Below, in pieces: positions 9,246-18,228 of a DNA stretch of 64,000 nucleotides. The notes beneath the pieces are model-generated. The model made no database searches, was not told where the DNA came from, and saw nothing but the letters and a program-made list of their open reading frames with translations. The stretch covers positions 124,001-188,000 of the forward strand of contig JADZCJ010000044.1 in the NCBI GenBank assembly GCA_020851635.1, written 5' to 3'. The DNA comes from Anaerolineae bacterium (GTDB taxonomy: Bacteria; Chloroflexota; Anaerolineae; UBA4142; SHND01). The translations under genes and the position numbers were made by a program. The stretch's first letter is position 1. Each line of letters opens with the position of its first letter.

Positions 9246-10775
9246 TTATGGGTCAATTTGAACGACCAGGGGGTTTGTTCCGACCTTGACAGCGATACGC
9301 CCCACCGCCGGGTCCAGGTCTTTTTTGCTGTTATCGCGTACGGTTTTTGCCTTGCCCGCCAGCTTGACCACACGCAGCGTGGTCGCATTGAATGTTGCAA
9401 TGCGGTTGTTGCGGTCCCACGCACAATTCGAACGTTTCGCCTGGCTCGCAATGCTGGACGAGACAATCACATATTTCGTCAAACCCCTGCTAAAGAAACG
9501 ATACGCCTCTACGTCCTTGAAATCCGCCTGCCCGCTGTGAGTGTCCTTGTATTTATAATTGTTCAATTCCGTCACCAGCGTTTTGAGCGCGAAAAAGGCG
9601 ACTTTGCGTTCGTAATTCTGGTCAACGATGCCATACTTCCATGTCGGCTGCGACGAATTATCATCAAAGTCCTTGAACGTCCACCAGATCATCCCCTTGA
9701 GTTTTGCAGCCGCGCCGCGCACCAGATTCAAATAGAGACAACGCGCCTGCCCATCCTGTCCATTCGAAAGGGATTCACTGCCCGTTTCGCCCACAAACAA
9801 TTTCACGCCGGTGATGCCAGCTTGGGTCATTTTTTGACGCAGCACGCTCGCTTTTGCCTGAACGCCCGCTCCGCTCGCGATCTTGGTCCAATAATACGTT
9901 CCATACAGATCGTAATAGTTAAACAACAACAGGTCCACAAATTTCTCACCCGCGGGTCGCGGATTATTTTTCATGGTGTTGAAAAGCTCGGCAACAAAGT
10001 TATAGTTAAAACTGCCGCCCGCCCCACCGCCGGGATAGCCGGGCGGCGCGGTTGCCGTATTGAAATTGTCAAAGGCGAGCGCGCCGGTGCCGACGAGCGC
10101 TTTGGGATTTGCGGCGTGCACCGCCTGCCAGGCAGTCGCGAGCAGGACGGCATACTCGTTCACATCGCGTACCCCGTTGTTGTTTACGCCGCCGGCTGTC
10201 CGGGAGCCAAAACAGCCGCCGTTGTGCGAACCGGGCGTCCCGTCATAGTCAACCTCGTTGTAAAGCGCCCAGACCTTTACCTTGGGATAGCGCGCTGCCA
10301 ATGCGCCCATCAAGTTCCTGAACGAAGTGACCAGCGACGGGTCATTTGTATCAATTGGACCACAATGCGTGTTTGCCGCCCAGCCCGGGTTGTCGGACAC
10401 AAACACAATGGGTGTAAACCCTTTTTCAGTCACCGAATTCAAATAATTGTCGGTGTGGGTAAAGTCATACGTGCCGCGCACCGCCTCGATGTTCTCCCAC
10501 TCGACTGACATGCGGACCCAATTGGCGCCGGTTTCGGCAGCCAGCGAGCGCGTCATATCCGACAGATACAAAACACCGCCGTCGTCCAGTCCAAAGATGG
10601 CGCCCGCTTTTTTCGGCGCCGCGTATGCCGTAGAGTTTTGCGGGACGCTATCGGGTTGGTCTCCCTTGAAAGCATAAATCGGGACCGCCATCGTCAGCGG
10701 CACGAGCAGCACACTCAACGCCAGCGTAATCCCCAGGATGCGCCAAACCGTGCGCGCGGAAAATTGTCTTGGCAT
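9246..10775 (-). CDS. Secreted glycoside hydrolase (PslG/GH39-like), paralogue 3
   Basis: 509 residues from the ATG at 10775, chosen because GGGGG lies about nine bases upstream and a good signal peptide follows (MPRQFSARTVWRILG, then a hydrophobic core ending near AVPIYA). An in-frame GTG ten codons earlier, overlapping the upstream stop as GTGA, is the alternative. The barrel motifs VWALYNEVDYD (E174) and LFVGETGSES (E330) match the catalytic pair of the two downstream paralogues, and MIWWTFKDFDDN is strand 8. The loop after strand 4 keeps NNNGVRDVNE but has lost the first acidic ligand. The tail FNATTLRVVKLAGKAKTVRD is a C-terminal beta domain. Confidence 0.84.
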   Translation of the reverse strand: MPRQFSARTVWRILGITLALSVLLVPLTMAVPIYAFKGDQPDSVPQNSTAYAAPKKAGAIFGLDDGGVLYLSDMTRSLAAETGANWVRMSVEWENIEAVRGTYDFTHTDNYLNSVTEKGFTPIVFVSDNPGWAANTHCGPIDTNDPSLVTSFRNLMGALAARYPKVKVWALYNEVDYDGTPGSHNGGCFGSRTAGGVNNNGVRDVNEYAVLLATAWQAVHAANPKALVGTGALAFDNFNTATAPPGYPGGGAGGSFNYNFVAELFNTMKNNPRPAGEKFVDLLLFNYYDLYGTYYWTKIASGAGVQAKASVLRQKMTQAGITGVKLFVGETGSESLSNGQDGQARCLYLNLVRGAAAKLKGMIWWTFKDFDDNSSQPTWKYGIVDQNYERKVAFFALKTLVTELNNYKYKDTHSGQADFKDVEAYRFFSRGLTKYVIVSSSIASQAKRSNCAWDRNNRIATFNATTLRVVKLAGKAKTVRDNSKKDLDPAVGRIAVKVGTNPLVVQIDP

Positions 10776-10801
10776 TTTCTTGATCCCCCTATCGCAGAAC
10801 G

Positions 10802-11824
10802 TCACCGGAGCGGAGCGACGGTGACGGCGGTACGCTCCATTCGAGCGCTTTCATTCCACACCGCCGTCAAAACCAAAATCACAAAAATCGGCAGAAAAAT
10901 CCGCAGTTCACTCAGGATGCCAAACCAAAACGTGATAAACGTGAGGACTGCCGACGCGTATACGAGCCGACGCTGAATCGGATACATTGTCCGCCAATTG
11001 CTCACAACCCACACGACCGGCGGCACAAACATCGCTGCGCCCAGCGCCAGCCAGTTGAATGGGCTTGTGTAATCTATCAGCGCATTCAATTCCTTTTCAA
11101 ACGATGTGAACGCCGTGATCAGCTGCGTCTCATTCACAACGGCGCGTGCCCCGCCAAAAAGATAACGCAGCCCAAGCACAACAGCATACGGCAGTGCAAT
11201 CAATAGAAACGAGCGCCCGAGTTCGCCCCAGTTGGGACGCCAACGCTCGTTAAAGCCGTAGCAAAACGCCCACAAAACCCCGCCGAATGCCGCCGATTCG
11301 CGATTGGCTGCCGCCGCGAGGGCGATCAACAAGAGCAATATCCCGCGATGTGTCGCCGTCGCCCAGACCATGCCTGCCATGAACATCACATCCAACATAT
11401 CCGTCGGATGTTCCCAGTTATATCCAAAGGTGCAGATGAGACCATACGCGACCAAAAGCATGGCGGCAGCTGCCAATTTGGCTGACACACTGCCAAAACC
11501 TCGCGCCGCCCAATATACAACCCACAGCGCCAGCGCGGTTGTCGCCAGTCTCAAAAGCAAAAACGCATCATTTGCATCCAAAACGTCGAGCCGCGTCAAG
11601 TTTGTCAAGAGCAGCGGAAACAAAACACGATTTTGAAACGCGGCAAGATACATCGGTTGTCCATTGATGACGTAATCCTTGCCCTCCAGCAGGTCAAACT
11701 GCATCTGAATAATTTCGGGGCGATTCTCCTGACGTTCCCCTTGATAACTCGAGACAAATACGACCACCAACGCAAAGCACGCGGCAAGCAGCAGACTGGC
11801 AATCACCTGACCCGGCGTTCTCAT
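10802..11824 (-). CDS. Polytopic membrane protein of unknown function
   Basis: 340 residues with roughly eight hydrophobic spans. I do not recognise the family with certainty. After the first span comes an extracytoplasmic stretch with ENRPEIIQMQFDLLEGKDYV and FQNRVLFPLLL, then NWEHPTDMLDVMF and AAANRESAAFGG in later loops. These polar residues near membrane edges (NR, HP, D, NRE) are reminiscent of GT-C-type glycosyltransferases or related integral membrane proteins of unknown function. The short basic tail ends TAVTVAPLR. It sits three bases after a GT-C-like gene and directly before the three glycoside hydrolases, so a role in glycan export or modification is a reasonable guess. Confidence 0.7.
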   Translation of the reverse strand: MRTPGQVIASLLLAACFALVVVFVSSYQGERQENRPEIIQMQFDLLEGKDYVINGQPMYLAAFQNRVLFPLLLTNLTRLDVLDANDAFLLLRLATTALALWVVYWAARGFGSVSAKLAAAAMLLVAYGLICTFGYNWEHPTDMLDVMFMAGMVWATATHRGILLLLIALAAAANRESAAFGGVLWAFCYGFNERWRPNWGELGRSFLLIALPYAVVLGLRYLFGGARAVVNETQLITAFTSFEKELNALIDYTSPFNWLALGAAMFVPPVVWVVSNWRTMYPIQRRLVYASAVLTFITFWFGILSELRIFLPIFVILVLTAVWNESARMERTAVTVAPLR

Positions 11825-11827
11825 ACG

Positions 11828-13324
11828 TCACGCGCGATAGAATGGAACAATGAACCAGCCCAACACGATAATGTTGTAGAGCGCCATGGCGACGACCAGA
11901 ATCGCAAACCACCACACATAACCCTTGCGCGGCACAAACGCCCGGGTGCCGATCAAAAACAGGGTTGCCAACGGAATCAAGACAGGGAACAAATAGCGAC
12001 CCGACGAACCGGGCTCCCAACCCAGGTCCCAACCGCGCGCATCAATAGCCAGAATCAGCGCCAGCGCAACTACCACGCTCGCCGCAAACACGATCAACAC
12101 GGCGCGTTGATAGGCAAACAATTTCCAGAAATCACGAATGGCATACCAAACGAGACCCGCCGCCGCCGCCACGCTCAACGCCGCAAAACCCCAATACGCC
12201 TGCACGCCGAGCGTAATGTTCATCCAGCCAAAATGACCCCACAAACTGATAAAGATGCGGCGCAGCGACTGCATATACAGAATCAGCGCGTCGGGTTGAA
12301 TATAGCGCGCATCCAACGACATGGGGAATTGTTCGGTCGGCAGCAACAAAAACAGCAGAACGATATACTCGGATAACTTGGGAACATTCACCGTCGTCCA
12401 ATTCCACGCCAACACCAGCGCAACCAGCGCGAGCGCAGCCAAGACGGCAGCACCCACCAGACGGACCGCGCGCTGCCCCGCAGTCAGACGCCCCGCGCCC
12501 CAGTGCACCACGATATACACGAGAAACGCAAACGCCAGAATGGGCACACCGTACAACCCATTGCGCTTGGAAGCAAGCGCAATGCCCAACGTGACCAACA
12601 TGCCCAACACGCGCGGAATCGAGAGTCCCAGCCGAAACGTCCGCACCATGATCGCCAGCATCCAGCCCAGCGCCGCGACTACCAGGTGGTCGTTCATCAC
12701 CGTGCTGTGCAAAAAGAGGTGCTGGGGCAGCAGCATGATAAACACCGGCAGAGCTAGCGCCATGGTCGGGTCATCCGCCCCGTCGTCCCGCCGAAACAGC
12801 TCCCGTCCCGCCACATATGCCGCCAACACGGTCAGCACATTGAGGAGGATCGATACAAGGCGCATTGCGTACAACTGGGCGCGGATGCCGTTTGCGGCAG
12901 CCAGATTGTGCGGGATGAGATACAACAAATACGCGAGCGGCGGCTGATGCAGTTGGTGGGCGCCCTCGCCATAGATTTCGGTAAAATCTTTGGGCAACTC
13001 TCCCGGCGCCGTCCGTTTCCACAACGTGACGCCCCACTTCCAATAGTTCACCGAGTCCATCGAACGGATGATTTCATTCATCACCGCCGGGTCAATGTCC
13101 GGATAACCGACAAACCCCCCTTTGTTCGAAAGGAGACGAACATACTCGAAATGTCGTGGCTCGTCGGGTCCGCCCCAGGGCGGTATCACCGCCAGATAAA
13201 AGAGACCCAGGGCAAACGTGATAATCGAGAGCAGAATGGGGAGCCCGTGCAGATTCGCCAGCGCCCGTTCATTCAACGCGGCGCGCGCGGCGCGGGGTTG
13301 TTCCAGAGGAGTAGCTTGTTCCAT
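11828..13324 (-). CDS. GT-C-like membrane glycosyltransferase
   Basis: 498 residues and about 11-12 membrane spans. After the first span is PPWGGPDEPRHFEYVRLL, with acidic residues where GT-C enzymes have the catalytic Asp/Glu. LHQPPLAYLLYLIPHNL in the next loop corresponds to the QPPL/KPPL element. The protein resembles ArnT-like and DUF2142-like membrane proteins. It is the first gene of its transcription unit: a promoter-like TTGTGA-16-TATACT lies just upstream, giving a 5' leader of only about 11 bases and no visible Shine-Dalgarno. Substrate unknown; polyprenyl-phosphate sugar is the family norm. Confidence 0.8.
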   Translation of the reverse strand: MEQATPLEQPRAARAALNERALANLHGLPILLSIITFALGLFYLAVIPPWGGPDEPRHFEYVRLLSNKGGFVGYPDIDPAVMNEIIRSMDSVNYWKWGVTLWKRTAPGELPKDFTEIYGEGAHQLHQPPLAYLLYLIPHNLAAANGIRAQLYAMRLVSILLNVLTVLAAYVAGRELFRRDDGADDPTMALALPVFIMLLPQHLFLHSTVMNDHLVVAALGWMLAIMVRTFRLGLSIPRVLGMLVTLGIALASKRNGLYGVPILAFAFLVYIVVHWGAGRLTAGQRAVRLVGAAVLAALALVALVLAWNWTTVNVPKLSEYIVLLFLLLPTEQFPMSLDARYIQPDALILYMQSLRRIFISLWGHFGWMNITLGVQAYWGFAALSVAAAAGLVWYAIRDFWKLFAYQRAVLIVFAASVVVALALILAIDARGWDLGWEPGSSGRYLFPVLIPLATLFLIGTRAFVPRKGYVWWFAILVVAMALYNIIVLGWFIVPFYRA

Positions 13325-13341
13325 CGCAAATAACGCTGACG

Positions 13342-13369
13342 AGTATAACTCAGCTTAAATCCATCACAA
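13342..13369 (-). promoter_or_regulatory. Sigma-70-type promoter for the 13324 operon
   Basis: On the minus strand TTGTGA (13364-13369) and TATACT (13342-13347) are separated by 16 bases. The predicted transcription start is near 13335, only about 11 bases before the ATG at 13324. This would make a nearly leaderless mRNA and divides the polysaccharide cluster into two transcription units. Confidence 0.6.
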
Positions 13370-13434
13370 ACTTGCCATAAAATAATCCCTGATTCAAACC
13401 CCCATCCAATCTCCAAACCCACACTTGCAAAACC

Positions 13435-14850
13435 CTAATACGCCCCTCTGCCGCTCAACACCGCAGGCACGGTCTTGACTAGAATCACCAGGTCGCGCCA
13501 GATAGAATAATTCTCGATATAGTCCAGCTCCAGCTTGATCCGTTCCTCGAAAACAAGGTCGCCGCGCCCGCTGATCTGCATCGCCCCGGTCATCCCCGGT
13601 TTCACCAACAGTCTCTGTCGCTGAACAGAAGAATAGCGCATGGCAATCCGCATCACTTCAGGGCGCGGTCCCACCAACGACATCGAACCAAACAGCACAT
13701 TGATCAACTGCGGCAGCTCGTCCAATGAAGTTCTCCGCAGCCAGCGACCGACGCGCGTCACCCGCGGGTCATCTCGCATCTTGAAATGCGGCGACTCGAG
13801 CTCGTCCACATTCACCAACTGGTCGAGCAGGTCTTCGGCGTTCACCACCATCGAACGAAACTTGTACATGCGAAACGGCTTGCCATATTGCCCTGCCCGT
13901 TCTTGAGAAAACAAGATCGGTCCGGGCGAATCGAACTTGATCAGCAGCGCCACAATAAACATAAACGGACCAAAGACGAGCAGCCCCAGGGTAGCTCCAA
14001 TCAGGTCGAGCGCGCGTTTCAAGACACTGTTCAGCCCCGTGATCGCAGGTTCACGCAGGGTGATCACGGGCAGTCCGCGCAGAGTCTCGATGCCCGTGCG
14101 CACGGTAATCAATTCAAGCAGGTCCGGCATCACTCGCACACGCACGCGGCTCTCGCGCAGAGCCAGAATCAGTTCCGCCAATTCTGCGCGTCCGCGCGTG
14201 GTCTGGGACAGGAAAACATCATTGATACGGGCGCGGTCCACGACAGTGAGCGCATCGTCCAGAGTTCCGACAATCGGCGCGACGTCGGACAGATTCGACA
14301 ATTTGCTCTCGGCGATAAAGCCCACCAGCATGAACCCGGGCGAGCTCCGGAGCTGCGTCGCCAATTCTTTGGCGCTCGTATCGGTGCCGACAATCAGCGC
14401 CCGCCGCGTGTCGGCGCCCGCGCCGCCGTATCGCAGGCGCAGATAGCGCATCCCCGCGCGCCACACCAGAGTCAAACCCAAATCCAGCGCATAAAAATAA
14501 AGAAACAAGACGCGCGAAAAATTCTCGATCTTTATAAAATACAATGCTGCCGCCAACGACAGCACCGCAAAAGTCGCCGCCAAGAACACGGTGCGCGCCT
14601 CGATGCGCCATTCCTCCCGCGTGCGGCGCTCGTATGCGCCCAAAAAATAAAAGACCAGCGCCCAAATCGCGCCAACGAGCGCCAGCACATCGGGCGTGAC
14701 GTAATATCGGTCGGGCGGCGCGCCAAACGGAAGCGCGCGGCGCAGCCAGTCCGCCAGGAGCATCGCTCCCAGCGCGGCTGTCACGTCGCCGAGCCACAAC
14801 ACCACGCCCAACCAACGGGCACGCGGCGAATCTTGCGCAATAAAGTTCAT
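13435..14850 (-). CDS. Polyprenyl-phosphate sugar-phosphate transferase (WbaP/WcaJ type)
   Basis: 471 residues. The ATG at 14850 overlaps the upstream TGA (ATGA). An upstream in-frame extension is antisense-like and rejected. The N-terminal half has about four spans and a Rossmann-like segment (RRALIVGTDTSAKELATQL, residues 149-167). The C-terminal half is the bacterial sugar transferase domain: MYKFRSMVVNAED, MRDDPRVTRVGRW, TSLDELPQL with the catalytic D377-E378 dyad, MSLVGPRPEV, KPGMTGAMQISGR and DYIENYS. It should transfer a sugar-1-phosphate to undecaprenyl phosphate and so start a repeat unit. It is the last gene of its unit; the next promoter follows within about 100 bp. It is one of three such genes in the window. 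Confidence 0.93.
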   Translation of the reverse strand: MNFIAQDSPRARWLGVVLWLGDVTAALGAMLLADWLRRALPFGAPPDRYYVTPDVLALVGAIWALVFYFLGAYERRTREEWRIEARTVFLAATFAVLSLAAALYFIKIENFSRVLFLYFYALDLGLTLVWRAGMRYLRLRYGGAGADTRRALIVGTDTSAKELATQLRSSPGFMLVGFIAESKLSNLSDVAPIVGTLDDALTVVDRARINDVFLSQTTRGRAELAELILALRESRVRVRVMPDLLELITVRTGIETLRGLPVITLREPAITGLNSVLKRALDLIGATLGLLVFGPFMFIVALLIKFDSPGPILFSQERAGQYGKPFRMYKFRSMVVNAEDLLDQLVNVDELESPHFKMRDDPRVTRVGRWLRRTSLDELPQLINVLFGSMSLVGPRPEVMRIAMRYSSVQRQRLLVKPGMTGAMQISGRGDLVFEERIKLELDYIENYSIWRDLVILVKTVPAVLSGRGAY

Positions 14851-15935
14851 AAGGGCTGACCGGAAATCAGGCGGCTGATGCGAGTCTTGAAATTGTGCGC
14901 CGAAAATCCGAGCGCGTTCTCTCGCAGCACACCCGGGTCCGGGCGCAGGTCGTCGGCACGCCGTATCGCCTCCACCAACGCATCCATTGTCTGCGCCCCA
15001 AACAAGACGCCCGTCTCGCCATCGCGGACTGTGTCCAATACTCCCCCCTCGCCATACGCAATCACAAGACAACCCATCGCCTGCGCTTCGACGGGCACAA
15101 TCCCAAAATCTTCCAATCCCGGAAAGAGCAGCGCCCGCGCCCCCGCCAGCACATCTCGAATTTTCGTATGTGATTGCGCTCCCAGAAATTCAATCGGTCC
15201 GCCCGCCGCCATTTTTTCGAGCGTCCGACGCTCGGGTCCGTCTCCCACAATTTTGAGCGGGCGTCCGAGCGCCTTGCATGCTGCAATCGCCAGATCAAAC
15301 CGCTTGTATTTCACCAGACGCCCAACGGCGACATAATACTCGCCGCGCGTCACGTCCATCGGCTTGAACAAATCGGTATCAACCGGCGGCGGAATCACAA
15401 GCGCCTCGCGTCCATACAATTGCTTGATGCGTCGCGCCACAAAATGCGAGTTTGCCACAAACCGGTCCACCCGCTGTGCGGCTGTCACATCCCAAATCCG
15501 CAAATTGTGCATGTACGCCCGCGCAATCAGGCGCAAGGGGCGCGGGACTGCATTCACATATTCGGATTCGAGGTCCCATGCGACGCGTTGCCGCGTCTGC
15601 GTATACGAGAAATGTCTGGCATTTGGGGGCGGGATGATGCCCTTGGCGATAAAACTGGATGACGAGAGAATTATATCGTACTTGGTCAGGTCAAAACTCT
15701 CGATTGCATACGGCATGAGCGGCAAAAAGACCTGGTGAGTGCGTCCCGCCAGAGGAAGTCGCTGGATGAACGACGTTCGCAGGTCCATGCCTCTCAGCCA
15801 TTCATGCCCGCGATTTCGATCATAAATCTGAAGAGTGAAAACCGGCGCGTCGGGATACAACTCGTGCAGCGCCCGCACCACAGTTTCGGACCCGCCCAAA
15901 TTGCAAAAATATTCGTGGACAATCGCCAAATTCAT
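14847..15935 (-). CDS. Glycosyltransferase family 4 (mannosyltransferase-like)
   Basis: 362 residues from the ATG at 15935, which begins MNLAIVHEYFCNLGGSETVV, the usual GT4 start. A TTG/ATG-type extension of nine codons is less likely. Motifs: ARHFSYTQTRQRVAWDLESEY, ANSHFVARRIKQLYG, VIPPPVDTDLFKP (linker), YYVAVGRLVKYKRFDLAI (donor-domain strand) and LLFPGLEDFGIVPVEAQAMG (E-x7-E). The pattern is typical of WbaZ-like mannosyltransferases. It is ATGA-coupled to the initiating sugar-phosphate transferase gene, so it may add the second sugar. The donor is not proven. Confidence 0.92.
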   Translation of the reverse strand: MNLAIVHEYFCNLGGSETVVRALHELYPDAPVFTLQIYDRNRGHEWLRGMDLRTSFIQRLPLAGRTHQVFLPLMPYAIESFDLTKYDIILSSSSFIAKGIIPPPNARHFSYTQTRQRVAWDLESEYVNAVPRPLRLIARAYMHNLRIWDVTAAQRVDRFVANSHFVARRIKQLYGREALVIPPPVDTDLFKPMDVTRGEYYVAVGRLVKYKRFDLAIAACKALGRPLKIVGDGPERRTLEKMAAGGPIEFLGAQSHTKIRDVLAGARALLFPGLEDFGIVPVEAQAMGCLVIAYGEGGVLDTVRDGETGVLFGAQTMDALVEAIRRADDLRPDPGVLRENALGFSAHNFKTRISRLISGQPL

Positions 15936-15972
15936 GGAATCATCTGCCCGCTCTCGGGTCAATCAGCGCAAT

Positions 15973-17139
15973 TCAGACATCCGCCAGACGCTCTTGGACG
16001 ATGGTCATAATCTCGTCAAAGCGCATATCCCATGTGTTGGCGCGCGCGCGTTCGCGTCGCCGCGCCAACGCGACCTCGTCCAAGGGCGCGGCGACCGCTT
16101 GTGCAGCCAGCCGTTCAAATTCCGCCGCGTCGGATGCCACCGCCAGTACGTCCTTGAAATCGTCAAAAACCGGCAGCGCCGTCGCTATCGTCGGTTTGCC
16201 GACCGCCAGACATTCATAGAGTTTGGCAGGGTTGATATAGCGCGAAAACTCGTTCTTGACATATGGCAGCAACAGCACATCCATCGCGTACAAATAGCCA
16301 GCCAATTCGGCGTGTGGGATATGACCCAAAACCAGCACATTCGGCAGTTTCGTGAGGTCAGAAATATCCGTTCGCACAATCCCCATCAAAACAAGCTGCC
16401 AATCGGGATGCGCGGTCGCCAGACGCTTGAGCAATAGATAGTCCACCCGTTCATCTATCCCGCCAAAAAAAACAAGCCGCGGGCGCCCCAGACCGGAGAG
16501 CACGGACGGCTCGAACGCAGGCGCGGTCGCAAACACTTGATAGTCAACGCCGTGCGGAACGTAATACGTATGTTTGTTTAGCGCGCGCTGTCGTTCGACA
16601 AGTTCGGGTGAACTCGCCAGGACCAGGTCCGCACGACGCGAGAGCTCGCGTTCCGATTCAGCGAACGATGAAAAAACGCCTTTGGGGTTCTCGGTCAACG
16701 CGTCAACACAGTCATAGACCAGCAGTTTGGGATCGAGCGCCCGGATGACCTCGCGCGCCAACGGCGTCGGCACATACGTCCAGACAATCGGTCTGCCGCC
16801 GCCGACCCGGTCAGCCGCGCGCGCCACTTGCCGCGCCAGATTTGCGACGTTCCGCCAGTGGACGAACCCGACCTGTTGGAACGGATTCACCAAAGGGTCC
16901 ACCACCCATAGATTTTCCATCACTTGCCGTATGCCGCGCGGTCCCGCTTTTTGCCGATTCCGCAGCCGCGCCACAATTCGATGGCGGTCTTGCCAACCCG
17001 GCATTCGAATCCCAATCGGCTCTACATACAGCACACGGTTGCCTGCCCGCGCAAAACGGATCATGAGCTCGTGATGCCGCTGTCGCAAATAGTCCCAGCT
17101 CAGCGTCGAAAAGCAAACCACCAGCTCATTTTGCAGCAT
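15973..17139 (-). CDS. Glycosyltransferase (GT-B fold, GT4/GT1-like)
   Basis: 388 residues from the ATG at 17139. A TTG four codons upstream is also in frame. The start VVCFSTLSWDYLRQRHHELM with a following RVLYVEPIG is typical of TuaH-like and WfgS-like bacterial glycosyltransferases. LLVYDCVDALTENPKG is the interdomain region, YVPHGVDYQVF the GT hinge, and RPRLVFFGGIDERVDYLLLK the donor-domain strand. RYINPAKLYECLAVGKPTIA holds the nucleotide-sugar glutamate. It lies between a flippase-like membrane protein and a GT4 gene in the same operon, consistent with a sugar-transfer step in the same glycan. Confidence 0.88.
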   Translation of the reverse strand: MLQNELVVCFSTLSWDYLRQRHHELMIRFARAGNRVLYVEPIGIRMPGWQDRHRIVARLRNRQKAGPRGIRQVMENLWVVDPLVNPFQQVGFVHWRNVANLARQVARAADRVGGGRPIVWTYVPTPLAREVIRALDPKLLVYDCVDALTENPKGVFSSFAESERELSRRADLVLASSPELVERQRALNKHTYYVPHGVDYQVFATAPAFEPSVLSGLGRPRLVFFGGIDERVDYLLLKRLATAHPDWQLVLMGIVRTDISDLTKLPNVLVLGHIPHAELAGYLYAMDVLLLPYVKNEFSRYINPAKLYECLAVGKPTIATALPVFDDFKDVLAVASDAAEFERLAAQAVAAPLDEVALARRRERARANTWDMRFDEIMTIVQERLADV

Positions 17140-17163
17140 AATCCGGCTCAAGCCGTGATAAAT

Positions 17164-18228
17164 CTACAGGTTTGTCGCGCCCAGCTCGATGCTGCGGGCG
17201 CGCTTGTCTGCAACCAACCGAATCAACCGCGCCCCCAACGGCACAGCCAAGCCCGCGCCCAGCACGGCAGGAATCACAAACACAACCAAATGAAGCAGAA
17301 TCGCATAGGCGAGCGCGGCGCTCTCATCCACCCCATAAACGCCGAGCGCGAGAATGACCAAAAAATGAAACACCCCCAGATTGGCAGGCAGCGCAGGAAC
17401 GCGCGTGCCAACTTGCAGCACGACAATTACGAATAAAGATGCGCTCCACGGCACATCAATCCCCAGCGCGGCAAACAGCAATTGATTCACCGCCCAGCCG
17501 ACCAACCATATCGCCATGGTCCACGCAATCACGACCGCCGCCTCCCGGCGCCGGGTCAAATTGTTCAGACTTTCCAGAATGCCGCGCACAAAAGATGTGA
17601 CCCGCACCGACTCGCGTTTGAAAATCTGCCGTTCCAGCCGCGCCAGTCTTGACAAGAGCGGTTCGCGCAGCCGCCGCGCGCTTGCCAACGCAATCACTGC
17701 CGCGACCACCAGGAAAACGCTCACCGCCAACGAATCGCGCATCCAAACCGGCATTGGAACAAACGGCGTGAGCAGCAGCAAGAGCAGCAGCATGACAAAG
17801 GTGTCCAACACTTTTTCGAGGGCGACGGAACCCAGCACGAATCCAACATTCAAATTGGCTGTTTCCGCCGCCAACAGCACACGCGCCACGGTCCCCAGTT
17901 TGATGGGCAGAATCGTATTGAGCAAATGCGCGCTAAAAAAAATCTGCGTCAACATCCAAAACCGGGTGGGATAGGGGCGGAGGAGGACCTGCCAACGACG
18001 GACGCTGAACCCCATCGCGCCCAACTGCGCCAGGACCGCGGCAAAAACAAACACCCATTGGCTGGAACCCAGCACGCCGAGAGTCAGATTGAAATCCACA
18101 CTGCGCGCAATCAGCCAAAATGCGGCGAGACTGACCGCCGCACCAAACAACACCGAAAGCCACCCGCGGCGCGCGGACCCGGCGGGCGGCTCCGCCGGAG
18201 CGGCACTATTCAGAGGCGCGGGAGTCAT
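17164..18228 (-). CDS. Lysylphosphatidylglycerol synthase TM-like / AglD-type membrane protein
   Basis: 354 residues, with the ATG at 18228 sharing one base with the upstream TAA (TAATG). Seven to eight spans. Family signs are FSVRRWQVLLRPYPTRFWML, HLLNTILPIKLGTVARVLLA, ALEKVLDTFVMLLLLLLLTP and RVPALPANLGVFHFLVILAL, which match the UPF0104 / flippase-like domain. Such proteins are common in glycan clusters, and some are thought to help move lipid-linked sugars; the biochemical role is often unknown. A long antisense-frame extension upstream of the ATG was rejected because it runs through the O-antigen ligase gene. Confidence 0.85.
   Translation of the reverse strand: MTPAPLNSAAPAEPPAGSARRGWLSVLFGAAVSLAAFWLIARSVDFNLTLGVLGSSQWVFVFAAVLAQLGAMGFSVRRWQVLLRPYPTRFWMLTQIFFSAHLLNTILPIKLGTVARVLLAAETANLNVGFVLGSVALEKVLDTFVMLLLLLLLTPFVPMPVWMRDSLAVSVFLVVAAVIALASARRLREPLLSRLARLERQIFKRESVRVTSFVRGILESLNNLTRRREAAVVIAWTMAIWLVGWAVNQLLFAALGIDVPWSASLFVIVVLQVGTRVPALPANLGVFHFLVILALGVYGVDESAALAYAILLHLVVFVIPAVLGAGLAVPLGARLIRLVADKRARSIELGATNL

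Noticed and set aside
8853-10508. Long plus-strand open frame (551 codons) across the glycoside hydrolase genes
   Set aside because: It is antisense to two clearly conserved hydrolase genes, has no recognisable domain and has the Arg/His/Val-rich make-up typical of GC-rich antisense frames.
13435-15072. N-terminal extension of the initiating sugar transferase to 15072
   Set aside because: The extra 74 codons overlap the neighbouring glycosyltransferase gene and look like antisense/out-of-frame sequence; the ATGA-coupled ATG at 14850 fits the family.
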